Translations under genes and position numbers: made by a program
Notes under the pieces: model-generated
What the model was told of the DNA's origin: nothing
The model's input: the letters and a program-made list of their open reading frames with translations, nothing else
Databases searched by the model: none
Part shown: piece by piece, positions 16,736 through 26,000 of the stretch
Layout of the letters: every line of letters starts with the position of its first letter
Position numbering within the stretch: the first letter of the stretch is position 1
NCBI RefSeq assembly: GCF_029690065.1
Contig: NZ_CP121463.1
Coordinates: 620,001-684,000 of the forward strand
Reading direction: 5' to 3'
Origin: Arthrobacter sp. Y-9
GTDB taxonomy: Bacteria; Actinomycetota; Actinomycetes; Actinomycetales; Micrococcaceae
DNA length: 64,000 bases

Positions 16736-18223
16736 GTGACTGAGCACACCTCTTCCCCTCTCGATGAGAGCGACCCGTCCCTTCCCACTCTCAAGCCCAG
16801 CCTGGCGGCCGGTGCCGTCGTCGATGCGCACGATCCCGGTTACAGCTTCCCGGCGGATCCTCTCAGCCGCGCGCGGCTGGAGGACTGGCAGGACCACAAG
16901 TTCGGCATCATCATGCACTGGGGCATCTACACCTCCCAGGGCCTCGGTGACAGCTGGACCCTGTGCCGGTCCCGCGATGAGGAGATGATGCTCCTGCCGC
17001 CCGGATTCCAGGGCGACGACGATGCCTGGGAAGAGCAGTACAAGGCCGCGCGCACGGCCTTCACGGGCCAAGATTACGAGCCGGAGGACTGGGCCGCGCT
17101 CGCCCGCGCCGCAGGTGCGAAGTACCTCGTCTTCACGTCCAAGCACCACGACGGCTTCAACATGTTCGACACCGCCCACTCGGACTTCAAGGTCACTGCG
17201 GAGGATGTCCCGCTGGGCCGCGACGTCCTCGCCGAGACCTTTGACGCTTTTCGAGCCCAGGGCCTGGAAACCGGCGTCTACTTCTCGAAGGCCGACTGGA
17301 ACCACCCAGGCTACTGGTCGCCGGACGGCACCACCGTGGACCGCTTCCACAATTACGACGCCGAGGCCGACCCCGAGCGCTGGCAGAGCTTCGTGGACTT
17401 CACCCAGGCACAGATCGAGGAACTCCTCACCGGCTATGGGCCCGTCAACGTGCTCTGGCTGGATGCCGGATGGGTCTTCGCCCCGTTCGAGCCGATCGGC
17501 ATCGACCGGATCGCCGCCCGGGCGAGGGAGCTCCAGCCGGGCATTCTCGTCGTCGACAGGGAGGTCCACGGTCCGAATGAGGACTATCGCACTCCCGAGC
17601 AGCGCATCCCCGATCACCGGCCGGCCTACCCGTGGGAATCATGCGTGACTCTCTCGGACAACTGGACGTCTCTCTCCCCGGAAGAGCAGGCCAAGGATCC
17701 CCGTGAAGTGGTGGACATGCTGGTGAAGGTGGTCGCTCGAGGCGGCAACCTCTTGCTGGGTGTTGGGCCCGATCCCACCGGCGCGATCCCGCCGTCCATC
17801 CGCGAGGCCCTCGAGGTCATCGGGGTGTGGCTTGAGGAGTTCGGGCCGGTCCTGTACGGGACCCGTGCCGTGGCCGAGGGTCTGGTGCCCGGGAACGGGC
17901 TTGCCGAAAGCTGGGAGGATGGCGGCACCACGTGGTGGCTGACGGAGACACCCGCGAAGGCCGGCGCAACCGGACGGCTCCACCTGATCACTCTCGACGG
18001 TCCCGCCGACGGCGTCAGGATCCCGCTGGCCCGGAAGGTCGCGGAGGTCCGCGGACTCGGCGGAGCCACGATCACCGACTGGGACCAGGATGCCGACGGC
18101 GTTCTCAGCGTGGCCCTGAGCGAGAGCGCCGAGGGGCTGGAAGGCCGTCCGGCGGCGGCCGGCGAAGCAGCGGCGGAGGATCCCGCGCTGGGGGCGCGCG
18201 GCGTCGTCATCCAGTTCGCGTGA
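16736..18223 (+). CDS. Alpha-L-fucosidase (GH29)
   Basis: 495 residues from GTG 16736; another in-frame GTG is at 16730, and GAGGAAGGA just upstream serves either. The GH29 TIM barrel includes DHKFGIIMHWGIYTSQ, the histidine-rich KYLVFTSKHHDGFNMFDT, and the nucleophile strand VNVLWLDAGW, where the Asp is the probable catalytic nucleophile. A C-terminal beta domain follows. There is no signal peptide, so it probably hydrolyses fucosides after import, in the cytoplasm. No fucose transporter or pathway gene lies next to it. The stop codon lies inside a 17-bp tandem repeat. Confidence 0.9.
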   Translation: MTEHTSSPLDESDPSLPTLKPSLAAGAVVDAHDPGYSFPADPLSRARLEDWQDHKFGIIMHWGIYTSQGLGDSWTLCRSRDEEMMLLPPGFQGDDDAWEEQYKAARTAFTGQDYEPEDWAALARAAGAKYLVFTSKHHDGFNMFDTAHSDFKVTAEDVPLGRDVLAETFDAFRAQGLETGVYFSKADWNHPGYWSPDGTTVDRFHNYDAEADPERWQSFVDFTQAQIEELLTGYGPVNVLWLDAGWVFAPFEPIGIDRIAARARELQPGILVVDREVHGPNEDYRTPEQRIPDHRPAYPWESCVTLSDNWTSLSPEEQAKDPREVVDMLVKVVARGGNLLLGVGPDPTGAIPPSIREALEVIGVWLEEFGPVLYGTRAVAEGLVPGNGLAESWEDGGTTWWLTETPAKAGATGRLHLITLDGPADGVRIPLARKVAEVRGLGGATITDWDQDADGVLSVALSESAEGLEGRPAAAGEAAAEDPALGARGVVIQFA

Positions 18224-18259
18224 CCGTGCAGTTCAGGTGACCGCGCAGTTCAGGTGACC
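18212..18259. repeat. 17-bp tandem repeat spanning the fucosidase stop codon
   Basis: Three copies of CAGTTC-(GC/AG/AG)-GTGACC start at 18212, 18229 and 18246. The first contains the true stop. Because 17 is not a multiple of 3, the three TGA codons (18221, 18238, 18255) fall in all three frames. Confidence 0.8.
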
Positions 18260-18265
18260 CGCCTC

Positions 18266-18337
18266 GCTGAGTTCGGGGGGTCGTTCCGAGAGCGGTGGTT
18301 ACAGCCGCCGAGTTCGGAACGAACCCCCGAACTCAGC
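18266..18337. repeat. Intergenic 24-bp inverted repeat
   Basis: Arms 18266-18289 and 18314-18337 are complementary at 23 of 24 positions (GCTGAGTTCGGGGG... / ...CCCCCGAACTCAGC), around a 24-nt loop that itself holds a weak hairpin. It may terminate the fucosidase transcript or be a dispersed REP-like element. Confidence 0.65.
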
Positions 18338-18370
18338 TGTTTCGCCGGACCCGGCGGGCGCTGGGGCAAA

Positions 18371-18397
18371 CAAAAGAGCCCCGGTTTCCCGGGGCTC
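18371..18397 (-). terminator. tRNA-Ser(GCT) terminator
   Basis: Stem GAGCCCCGG / CCGGGGCTC. On the minus strand it is followed by TTTTG, a proper Rho-independent terminator immediately after the tRNA. Confidence 0.85.
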
Positions 18398-18400
18398 GAT

Positions 18401-18492
18401 TGGCGGAGACGGGGGGATTTGAACCCCCGGTCGAGTTTAACCCCGACCCTTCATTAGCAGTGAAGTCCATTCGGCCGCTCTGGCACGTCTCC
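18401..18492 (-). tRNA. tRNA-Ser(GCT)
   Basis: Minus-strand class II tRNA with acceptor GGAGACG/CGTCTCC, anticodon loop CTGCTAA (anticodon GCT, reads AGC/AGU), a long variable arm (GGTCGGGGTTAAACTCGACC) and T loop TTCAAAT. The CCA end is encoded (18401-18403). Confidence 0.95.
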
Positions 18493-18625
18493 TCGCTATT
18501 TGCTAGCCATGCAAGAGTACCGAAGCGCCCGCCGCAACGCAAAACGACGCGGGCCCTCCCGCCGTCGCTCGCGAGACCACCGGGACGCGGCGCCCGGATG
18601 GTGCCCGGACGACGGCGCGACGGCG

Positions 18626-18662
18626 GCGGGGCGGGTTCCGGAACAGCCGGAATCCGCCCCGC
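18626..18662 (-). terminator. Terminator of the prolyl oligopeptidase gene
   Basis: 16-bp stem with one mismatch (GCGGGGCGGGTTCCGG / CCGGAATCCGCCCCGC) and loop AACAG, 33 bp after the peptidase stop on the minus strand. Confidence 0.7.
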
Positions 18663-18695
18663 GTCCGCCTCCTGACGCGGAGAGGACGCCGCGAC

Positions 18696-20807
18696 TCAGC
18701 CGGGCAGCTGACCCGTCAGCGCCTTCCACAGGAAGTGCTGGTTGCGGGCCTGAAGCGCCGCGGCCTGACGGTTGTCGGAGGCGCCGGCATGGCCGCCCTC
18801 GATGGTCTCGTGGTACCAGACGTTCGGCACGCCCATCGCCTGCATCCGCGCGGCCATCTTCCGGGCCTGGACAGGCCCCACACGGTCGTCCGACGTGCTC
18901 GACCAGATGAACGAATGCGGGTAGTCGACGGCGTCGCGCAGCAGGTGGTACGGCGAGAACGTCTTGATGAACTCCCACTGCTCGGGGTCCTCGGGGTCGC
19001 CGTACTCGGCGATCCACGAGGCGCCCGCGGACAGCTTCGTGTACCGGCGCATGTCCAGGAGCGGCACGCCGCAGGACACCGCGCCGAACAGCTCGGGGTA
19101 CTGCGTCAGCATGTTGCCCACCAGAAGGCCGCCGTTGGATCCGCCCGCGCAGCCGAGAAGCCGCGGCGACGTCACGTCGCGGTTCACGAGATCCTTCGCG
19201 ACGGCGGCGAAATCCTCGTACGCGCGGTGGCGCTTCTCCTGCAGGGCGGCGGTGTGCCACGACGGTCCGTATTCGCCGCCGCCACGGATGTTGGCCACCA
19301 CGTAGACGCCGCCGCGCTCCAGCCAGGCGCGGCCCACGACACCGCTGTACGCGGGGGTCCGGGACACCTCGAATCCGCCGTAGCCGCTCAGCTGGGTGAC
19401 ATTGCTGCCGTCCAGTACTAGGTCCTTCCGGGCCACCTGGAAGTACGGGACGCGCGTGCCGTCCGCGGAGACGGCGAAATGCTGCTCGACGGCGTAGTCG
19501 TCCTCTTGGAAGAACGACGGCGCGCGCTTGATCTCCGCGTGCTCGCCGCCGACCGTGCCGCGCGTCAGAGTCGTGGGCGTCAGGAAGCCGGTGGCCACGA
19601 GCCAGTAGTCGTCACCCTCCGACTCGTCCTCGTCATCCACGGCGTAGGCGTTCACGTCGTGCAGCGGAGGGCAGGCGTCCAGGAGGTCCGAGGGCCACTC
19701 GCCGGCGGCGCCTTCGCCCGTGGCGTCGCTCTCGCCGTCGCTCTCGCCGCCGGCCGGGGGCGTCAGGACCCTGATCTGCGAGGACACGTCCACGAGCAGG
19801 TTCAGGAGCAGGTGGTTCCGGGTCCAGCTGTAGGACTGCAGGGAGGTCCGGGAATCCGGCTCGAACAGGACGGTCAGCTCACGGGAGCCGTCCAGCCAGT
19901 CGTCGAGGCGCGCCACCAGGAGCGAGCCGGCGGCGTACTCGGCGCCGCCCACGGTCCAGGGGTCGCGCGGCCGGAAGAGGATCCACTCGTGGTGCCAGGC
20001 GGTGCTGACGGTGCCCGGCTTGTCGATGCGGACCCAGGCCCCGTCGCGCCACAGCGAGATCTCGTCGTTGAAGAAGTCCACGTAGTCGACCGCGGCCAGC
20101 CGTTCGAAGCCGGGTGTCGAATCCCGGGAGACGGAGGCGAGCATGTGGTCGTCCGGGACCTCGAAGAGCTGCTCCGCGTCCGACAGCGGCGTGCCCCGGC
20201 GCCAGCGGGCGCTCGTCCGCGGATAGGAGGACTGCGTCGCGGGGCGGCCTTCCGCCGTCGTGCTGACGAGGAGGGTGTCTTCGTCCTCCCAGCTCACGTG
20301 TCCCTTGGCGGTGGGCAGCACGAAACCGTCCGGCAGGAAGGCCCGGGTCTCGAGGTCGAATTCGCGGTAGGTGACCGCGTCGCCGCCGTCGGGGGAGAGT
20401 CCGATCATGGCGTGACGCCACTCCTCACCGGGCGCCGGGCGGAGGAACGTGGCGCCGTGCCAGACCCACTCGGCCCCTTCCTCGGCGGCCAGCGCGTCGA
20501 CGTCGAGCAGCACGTCCCACTCCGGGGTGGCCGTCAGGTAGCTCTCCCAGGTGGTGCGGCGCCACAGGCCCTTGGGATGCTCGCCGTCCCGCCAGAAGTT
20601 GTAGTACCAGCGGCCCCGTTTGCCGACCATCGGGATGCGGTCCGTCGAGTCCAGGACCTCCAGCAGGCGGTCCTGGAGCTGATGGAACTCGGCATCGTCC
20701 AGGACCTCCTCGGTGCGGGCGTTCTGCTCCCGCACCCAGGCGAGCGGCCCCTCCCCATGGATCTCTTCCAGCCAGATGTTCTCGTCCACCACGTCATGTG
20801 CCGTCAT
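18696..20807 (-). CDS. Prolyl oligopeptidase family serine peptidase (S9A)
   Basis: 703 residues. An N-terminal beta-propeller (about 70-430) is followed by an alpha/beta hydrolase domain. The catalytic triad is visible: Ser in GGSNGGLLVG, Asp in TSDDRVGP, His in EGGHAGASD. There is no signal peptide, so it is probably a cytosolic oligopeptidase cleaving short peptides after proline or a related residue. An acidic, low-complexity insert (GGESDGESDATGEGAAGEWP) lies within the propeller. The ATG is 6 bp after TAGGAT (20814-20819) without a Shine-Dalgarno, so it is leaderless. Substrate preference is not certain. Confidence 0.93.
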   Translation of the reverse strand: MTAHDVVDENIWLEEIHGEGPLAWVREQNARTEEVLDDAEFHQLQDRLLEVLDSTDRIPMVGKRGRWYYNFWRDGEHPKGLWRRTTWESYLTATPEWDVLLDVDALAAEEGAEWVWHGATFLRPAPGEEWRHAMIGLSPDGGDAVTYREFDLETRAFLPDGFVLPTAKGHVSWEDEDTLLVSTTAEGRPATQSSYPRTSARWRRGTPLSDAEQLFEVPDDHMLASVSRDSTPGFERLAAVDYVDFFNDEISLWRDGAWVRIDKPGTVSTAWHHEWILFRPRDPWTVGGAEYAAGSLLVARLDDWLDGSRELTVLFEPDSRTSLQSYSWTRNHLLLNLLVDVSSQIRVLTPPAGGESDGESDATGEGAAGEWPSDLLDACPPLHDVNAYAVDDEDESEGDDYWLVATGFLTPTTLTRGTVGGEHAEIKRAPSFFQEDDYAVEQHFAVSADGTRVPYFQVARKDLVLDGSNVTQLSGYGGFEVSRTPAYSGVVGRAWLERGGVYVVANIRGGGEYGPSWHTAALQEKRHRAYEDFAAVAKDLVNRDVTSPRLLGCAGGSNGGLLVGNMLTQYPELFGAVSCGVPLLDMRRYTKLSAGASWIAEYGDPEDPEQWEFIKTFSPYHLLRDAVDYPHSFIWSSTSDDRVGPVQARKMAARMQAMGVPNVWYHETIEGGHAGASDNRQAAALQARNQHFLWKALTGQLPG

Positions 20808-20975
20808 GGATTCATCCTAGACAGAGGCCCCCGCCTTCGGGCCCCTCCGGTGACACGGGGCGACGCCGGGGGTGGGCGGGGAGCGCCGGGTGGGTGCCGG
20901 GTGGATGCCGAGTGAGTGCTCGAGCCGGAAGGGACGGAGCCGGTCGCGGGAGCCCCGGCCCATTAGGCTTATCCC

Positions 20976-22976
20976 ATGTCAGGGGATTCGGTGCGTCGTG
21001 TGGTGGTCATCGGTGCTGGGCCGCGCGGCAGCAGCGTCGTGGAGCGTCTGGCCGCCAACTGGAAGGCCCGCCGTGAGGACGGCGCCCTCGACGCCGGCGC
21101 CCGCCTCGAAGTGCATCTCGTGGATCCCTATCCGGCCGGTTCGGGCCACGTGTGGCAACCCGGTCAGTCCCGGCTGTTCCTCATGAACACCCAGAGTTTC
21201 TTCCCCACCCTCATCCCCGAGGACCCCGATCTGGCAGCGCCTCTCGCCGGTGGCAGCTTCAACGCCTGGCGCGCCGCCGTCGCCGCGGGTCACGAGGACT
21301 CGGGTCACGCGGACGCACGGGATCCGCTGAGTGACGACGAGCGGGCCGAGCTGGTCGCCCTCAGGCCCGACACCTTTCCCAGCCGCGCGCTGTACGGGCG
21401 GTACCTCGAGGAGACGCTCGCCGCCGTCGTCGGGCGTCTCGAGAGCGACCCGCTGCTGGAGGGCTTCCACCTGGTGCAGCACCGGACCGAGGCCCACGCC
21501 GTCCGGCGAACCGGGGACGCGGGATTCGTGGTCGATCTCCACGACGGGAGGATCGCCGCGGACCGCGTCGTTCTCGCCCTCGGTCACGTCCCCGCCCAGC
21601 TCAACCCGGAGCAGCGGGAACTGTACCGGGCCGCGCAGGAACTCGGACTCAGCTACTTCCCGCCCGCGTGCCCGGCGGACGTGGACTGGTCGCTCGTGCC
21701 CGGGGGCAAACCTGTGCTCGTGCGCGGCATGGGCCTGAACTTCTTCGACGTCATGGGCCAGCTCACCGAGGGGCGCGGCGGGCGCTTCGAACGGCGCGAC
21801 GGCGAGCTCCACTACCTGCCGAGCGGCCACGAACCGGTCATCCACGCGGCGAGCCGCCGGGGCGGCCCGTACAAGGCCAAGGCGCAGATCGCGAGCTACT
21901 ACCCGAAGGAACGCAGCCTCCGGTACCTCACCGAGGCGGCGGTTCAGCGCTTCCGGCGGTCCGGCGTGAAGCCCGGTTTCGGCCACGACCTGTGGCCGTT
22001 GCTGCAGCGAGATGTGCTCTGGGCGTATTACGACACCCTGGTCACCTCCGATCCCAACGCGATCCGGGACGCGGCCGAGTTCCTCGACCAGCTCACGGAA
22101 CTGCTCCGCCCGCATGCTCACAGCCCGGAGGACTGGATGGTCCCGGTCACGGCGCTGATCGAGCGGTGCGTGCCGGAGCCGCTGCGCCTGAATCTTCGCG
22201 CGCTCGCGTCCCCGTTCGCTCTGCAGCGCTTCGAGTCCTCCGCCGACTTCGACGCCGCGGTGGTGCGCACCCTCGACGAGGATGTGCGCCGCTCGGCCGC
22301 GGGGGAGAAGGACCCGGTCAAGAGCGCCGTGCTCATCCTGCATGCGGGCCGGTCGCTCCTGAAGGACGCCGTGGCCGACGGTGGGATCACCGAGGAATCC
22401 TGGGTGACGGAACTGCGGGGCCGCTTCGAGTCGCTCGTGGAAGGCCTGGCGAGTGGCCCGCCGGCCCTGCGCATCGAGCAGCTGGCCGCGCTGGCCCGCG
22501 CCGGCGTCGTGCATTTCGTGGGACCGGAACCCCGATTCACCGTGGACCGCGCGGCCGGTTTGTTCCAGGCCTCGTCCCCCTGGGTCGAGGGCAGCGAGGT
22601 CCGGGCCCGGACCCTGGTGGAGGCCCTGGCCCCGGCCAACCGGGTGTCCGCCGCGGCGTCGCCCCTGCTCCGCCAGCTGCTGGACGACGGTCTGGTCCGC
22701 ACGAGACTCATGATGCGCCCCGAAGGCGGCCCGACGGAGGCGTCCGGCCTCGACGTCGTGGCACATCCCTACCGTGCCGTGGCGGGCAACGGCGAGGTTC
22801 AGGAGGATCTGCACGTCCTCAGCCTTCAGCTTTCCGCCGTGCAGTGGGGCGTGGCGATCGCTGCGGAGGCCTTCTCGGCCGGACCGGACGGCGAACCCAC
22901 GGAGCTGTTCCGCAGCGGTCAGCGCACCCTGCGCGACGCCGACGAGATCGCCCGGGCGGTCCTCAGCACGTTCTGA
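20976..22976 (+). CDS. FAD/NAD(P)-binding protein (NAD_binding_9 family)
   Basis: 666 residues. The N-terminal dinucleotide-binding motif VVVIGAGPRGSSVVERL is followed by a region typical of the large actinobacterial FAD-NAD(P)-binding family, with HLVDPYPAGSGHVWQP and RLFLMNTQSFFPT. A second nucleotide-binding strand occurs near KPVLVRGMGLNFFDV. Probably a flavoprotein oxidoreductase or monooxygenase-like enzyme; substrate unknown. The start is fixed by TAGGCT (20964-20969) 6 bp before the ATG, with no Shine-Dalgarno. Divergent from the peptidase gene. The 11-mer GCACGTTCTGA over its stop is repeated 36 bp downstream. Confidence 0.85.
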   Translation: MSGDSVRRVVVIGAGPRGSSVVERLAANWKARREDGALDAGARLEVHLVDPYPAGSGHVWQPGQSRLFLMNTQSFFPTLIPEDPDLAAPLAGGSFNAWRAAVAAGHEDSGHADARDPLSDDERAELVALRPDTFPSRALYGRYLEETLAAVVGRLESDPLLEGFHLVQHRTEAHAVRRTGDAGFVVDLHDGRIAADRVVLALGHVPAQLNPEQRELYRAAQELGLSYFPPACPADVDWSLVPGGKPVLVRGMGLNFFDVMGQLTEGRGGRFERRDGELHYLPSGHEPVIHAASRRGGPYKAKAQIASYYPKERSLRYLTEAAVQRFRRSGVKPGFGHDLWPLLQRDVLWAYYDTLVTSDPNAIRDAAEFLDQLTELLRPHAHSPEDWMVPVTALIERCVPEPLRLNLRALASPFALQRFESSADFDAAVVRTLDEDVRRSAAGEKDPVKSAVLILHAGRSLLKDAVADGGITEESWVTELRGRFESLVEGLASGPPALRIEQLAALARAGVVHFVGPEPRFTVDRAAGLFQASSPWVEGSEVRARTLVEALAPANRVSAAASPLLRQLLDDGLVRTRLMMRPEGGPTEASGLDVVAHPYRAVAGNGEVQEDLHVLSLQLSAVQWGVAIAAEAFSAGPDGEPTELFRSGQRTLRDADEIARAVLSTF

Positions 22977-23022
22977 GCACGGAGTTTGCTCCGAACGCCG
23001 CGCACGTTCTGACCACATGACA

Positions 23023-23063
23023 AGGGCCGGTCCCGATCGCGGAGTGCAATCGGAACCGGCCCT
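23023..23063. terminator. Bidirectional terminator between FAD protein and nuclease
   Basis: 15-bp stem with one mismatch (AGGGCCGGTCCCGAT / ATCGGAACCGGCCCT) between two convergent genes. Confidence 0.75.
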
Positions 23064-23088
23064 GCGTGTCACCTCAGGTGAGGGGCGG

Positions 23089-26000
23089 TCAGCCCTTCAC
23101 GGTGCAGGCGATGTACCCGATCCAGGCCAGGCCGTACTTGACCCAGCCCGCCACGTCCCACCAGTGCTTCGGCGGAACAGGCTTGGTGCAGGTCGGCTGC
23201 GGCACGTCGGTCTTGGCGACGGTGACGCTGAGCTTCACCGTGGTGCCCGACTCGGCGGCCTTCAGCTGCAGGACGCCCGCACCCGCCGCGGCGCCGGCCG
23301 GGACGGCCAGGCTCACGGTGGCGGCGCCGGCGGAGACCGGAACGGCGCCCAGTGCGGTGACCTTGCCGGCGGCATCGGTGAACGTGGCCTCGAGCGAGGT
23401 GTTCACCGGGCTGCCCAGCGAGGTGAGGTCCAGCTTCGACACCGCGGCCTGGATCTTCTCCCCGGCCTTCACGCTCGCCGGAGTGGAGTTCACGACGGCC
23501 ACGCTGCGACGGGCGAAGTCCGGGGACACCGGGGAGTTGGCCTTGAGGAAGGCCATCCAGGCGTCGCGGTCCACCAGGCCCGAGTCGCGGGTGTTGGCGC
23601 CCTCCTTGAAGACCCGGAAGTTGTCGCCACCGGTGGCCAGGAAGCTGAACGTCCCGACCCGGTAGGACTTCGCCGGATCCAGCGGCTGGCCATTGACCAG
23701 GATGGAGGTCACGCGGTCACCCGCGGGACGGGCGGCGTCGTACGTGTAATTGACGTTCTTGGAGAGGCCCAGCTGCAGGTACGGGCGGCTCGGCACGGTG
23801 CCGTCCGGGTTGGTCTGCCACTGCTGTTCCAGGAGCGTCTTGAACTGGGCGCCCGTCAGGGACGTGGTCCAGAGGTTGTTCACGAACGGCAGCACCGCGT
23901 TGGCCTGGGCGTAGGTGATGGTGCCGTCCGCGCCGTAGTACAGCTCGTTGCGCAGGCCGCCGGGGTTGACCACGCCGATCTCGGCGCCGCCCACCGTGGG
24001 GTCCTTGAGCGAGGCGACCAGCGAGTCGGCCACCAGGTTGCCCAGCGTGGATTCGCTGGAACGGTCGTCACGCACCGGGGCGCCCGTGGTCGGATCCTTG
24101 GTGAAGGCGGTGGTGATGTCCTTGGTCACCTTGCCCACCGGCTGATTGCCGACGACGGCGGCGTCCGCGAGTGCCTTCTTCACGATCGTGTCGACCTCCT
24201 TCACACGCGGGTAGGCCGCGATGAGGTCGGCGGCGGCGTCCGTGGTGCGGGCGACGTTACGGGCCGTGTACGCGGAGACCTGCTTCGTGGCGAGGTCCAC
24301 GGTCAGCTCGATCTGGCCGATGTTCGCGCCGTAGCTGCCGGTCTGGACCACGGGGCGGGTCTTGCCGTCCTGGCCGGGGACGGGACCGTCCCAGGCGTAC
24401 TCCTTGTGGGTGTGGCCCGTGAAGATGGCTCCGACAGCGGGGCTGGTCTCGGTCACGATCTTGGCGAACGCGCCACCCGCGGCGATCTCCTGCTGGAGGG
24501 TCGCGCCGTCCGGGGTGCCGGCTCCGGCGCCCTCGTGGTACTCCGCGACGATGACGTCGGCGAGCTTGCCGTCCTTGATCTTGGCGGCCACGCGGTTCAC
24601 GGCGTCCACCGGATCACCGAAGTCGAGATCGGCGATCCCCGCCGGAGTGACCAGCGTGGGGACCTCCTGGGTCACGGCGCCGATCACGGCCACCTTCACA
24701 CCGTTCAGGGTGAGGATCTCGTATTCGGGCAGTGCCGGTTCCTGCGTGCCCTTCTTGTAGACGTTCGCTCCCAGGTACGGGAACTTGGCGTTCGACCCGC
24801 CCGCGATCACGCGGTCGCGCAGATCGGCCCAGCCGCCGTCGAACTCGTGGTTGCCCACAGCGGAGGCGGTGAGGCCGAGCGCGTTGAGCACGTCGATGGT
24901 GGGCTGGTCCTTCGCCATGGAGGAGGCGAAGAGGGAAGCGCCGATGTTGTCACCTGCGGAGACGAAAGCGGTGCTGCCCGGGGTGGCGGCGGCACGGAGC
25001 TTCTCCAGAGTGCCGGCCACGTTGACGGTGTTGTTGTCGATGCGGCCGTGGAAGTCGTTCACGCCGAGCAGGTTCACCTTTGCGCTGGTGGGCGCGGGGG
25101 TGGTGTTCAGGCCCACGATCACCGGATCGTGGTCGCTCGAACGGTACTGGTCCGGGGCGTAGAAGTTGGTGACGTTGTAGTTCCAGCGGCTGTACTCCAG
25201 CGCCACGGACTCCACGGAGTTGATGTTCCAGATGTCCGCGCCGTTGACCATCTTCTCCGCCGCCGGGGAGGCGAAGATGTGGTCCAGTGAACCTGACTGG
25301 CCGCTGAACACGTAAGAGTGCTTCTGGCTGCCGTCGGCGTTCTTGGCCTTGCCGTCCTGGTCGACGTAGCCGGCGTCCGTCAGGACGTTCAGCGGGTCTT
25401 CCTTGCTGTAGGCGTTGAAGTCACCGATCAGGAAGACCTTGTCGGTGCCCTTGTCCTTCGTCAGGGTGTCCACGAAGCCGAGCAGCGACTTGGACTGGGC
25501 GACGCGGGCGAGGTTGGACGCGCCCTGTCCCTTGTCCGCGTCGTCCGGGGTGGCAGCGGAGCTCTTGGACTTGAAGTGGTTGGCCACGGCGATGAATTCC
25601 TGCGCCTGGGTGCCGCCCACGGGCTTGAACACCTGGGCGAGCGGCTTGCGGGCGCTGGCGAAGGCGGTGGTGTCGTTGTGGATCACGGATTCGCCCACGG
25701 GCTCGGCCACGGCCTTCTTGTAGATGAAGGCGGTCCGGATGACGTCCTCGTCGCTCAGCGGCGGCAGCGCCGACGGGCTGCGGACGTAGTCCCAGGTGCC
25801 CGGCTTGGCGTCGTTGAGCGCGGTGACCAGCTTGGACAGCGCGTCGTCGCGGGTCTTGCCGAACTTGGCGGAGTTCTCCACCTCCATGAGCGTGACGACG
25901 TCGGCGCCGGAGCTGTTGATCGCGGCGACGATCTTGTCCTGCTGGCGCTTGAAGTGCTCGGCGGTCGCGGCGCCACGGGCATCGCAGCCGCCCTTGACGG

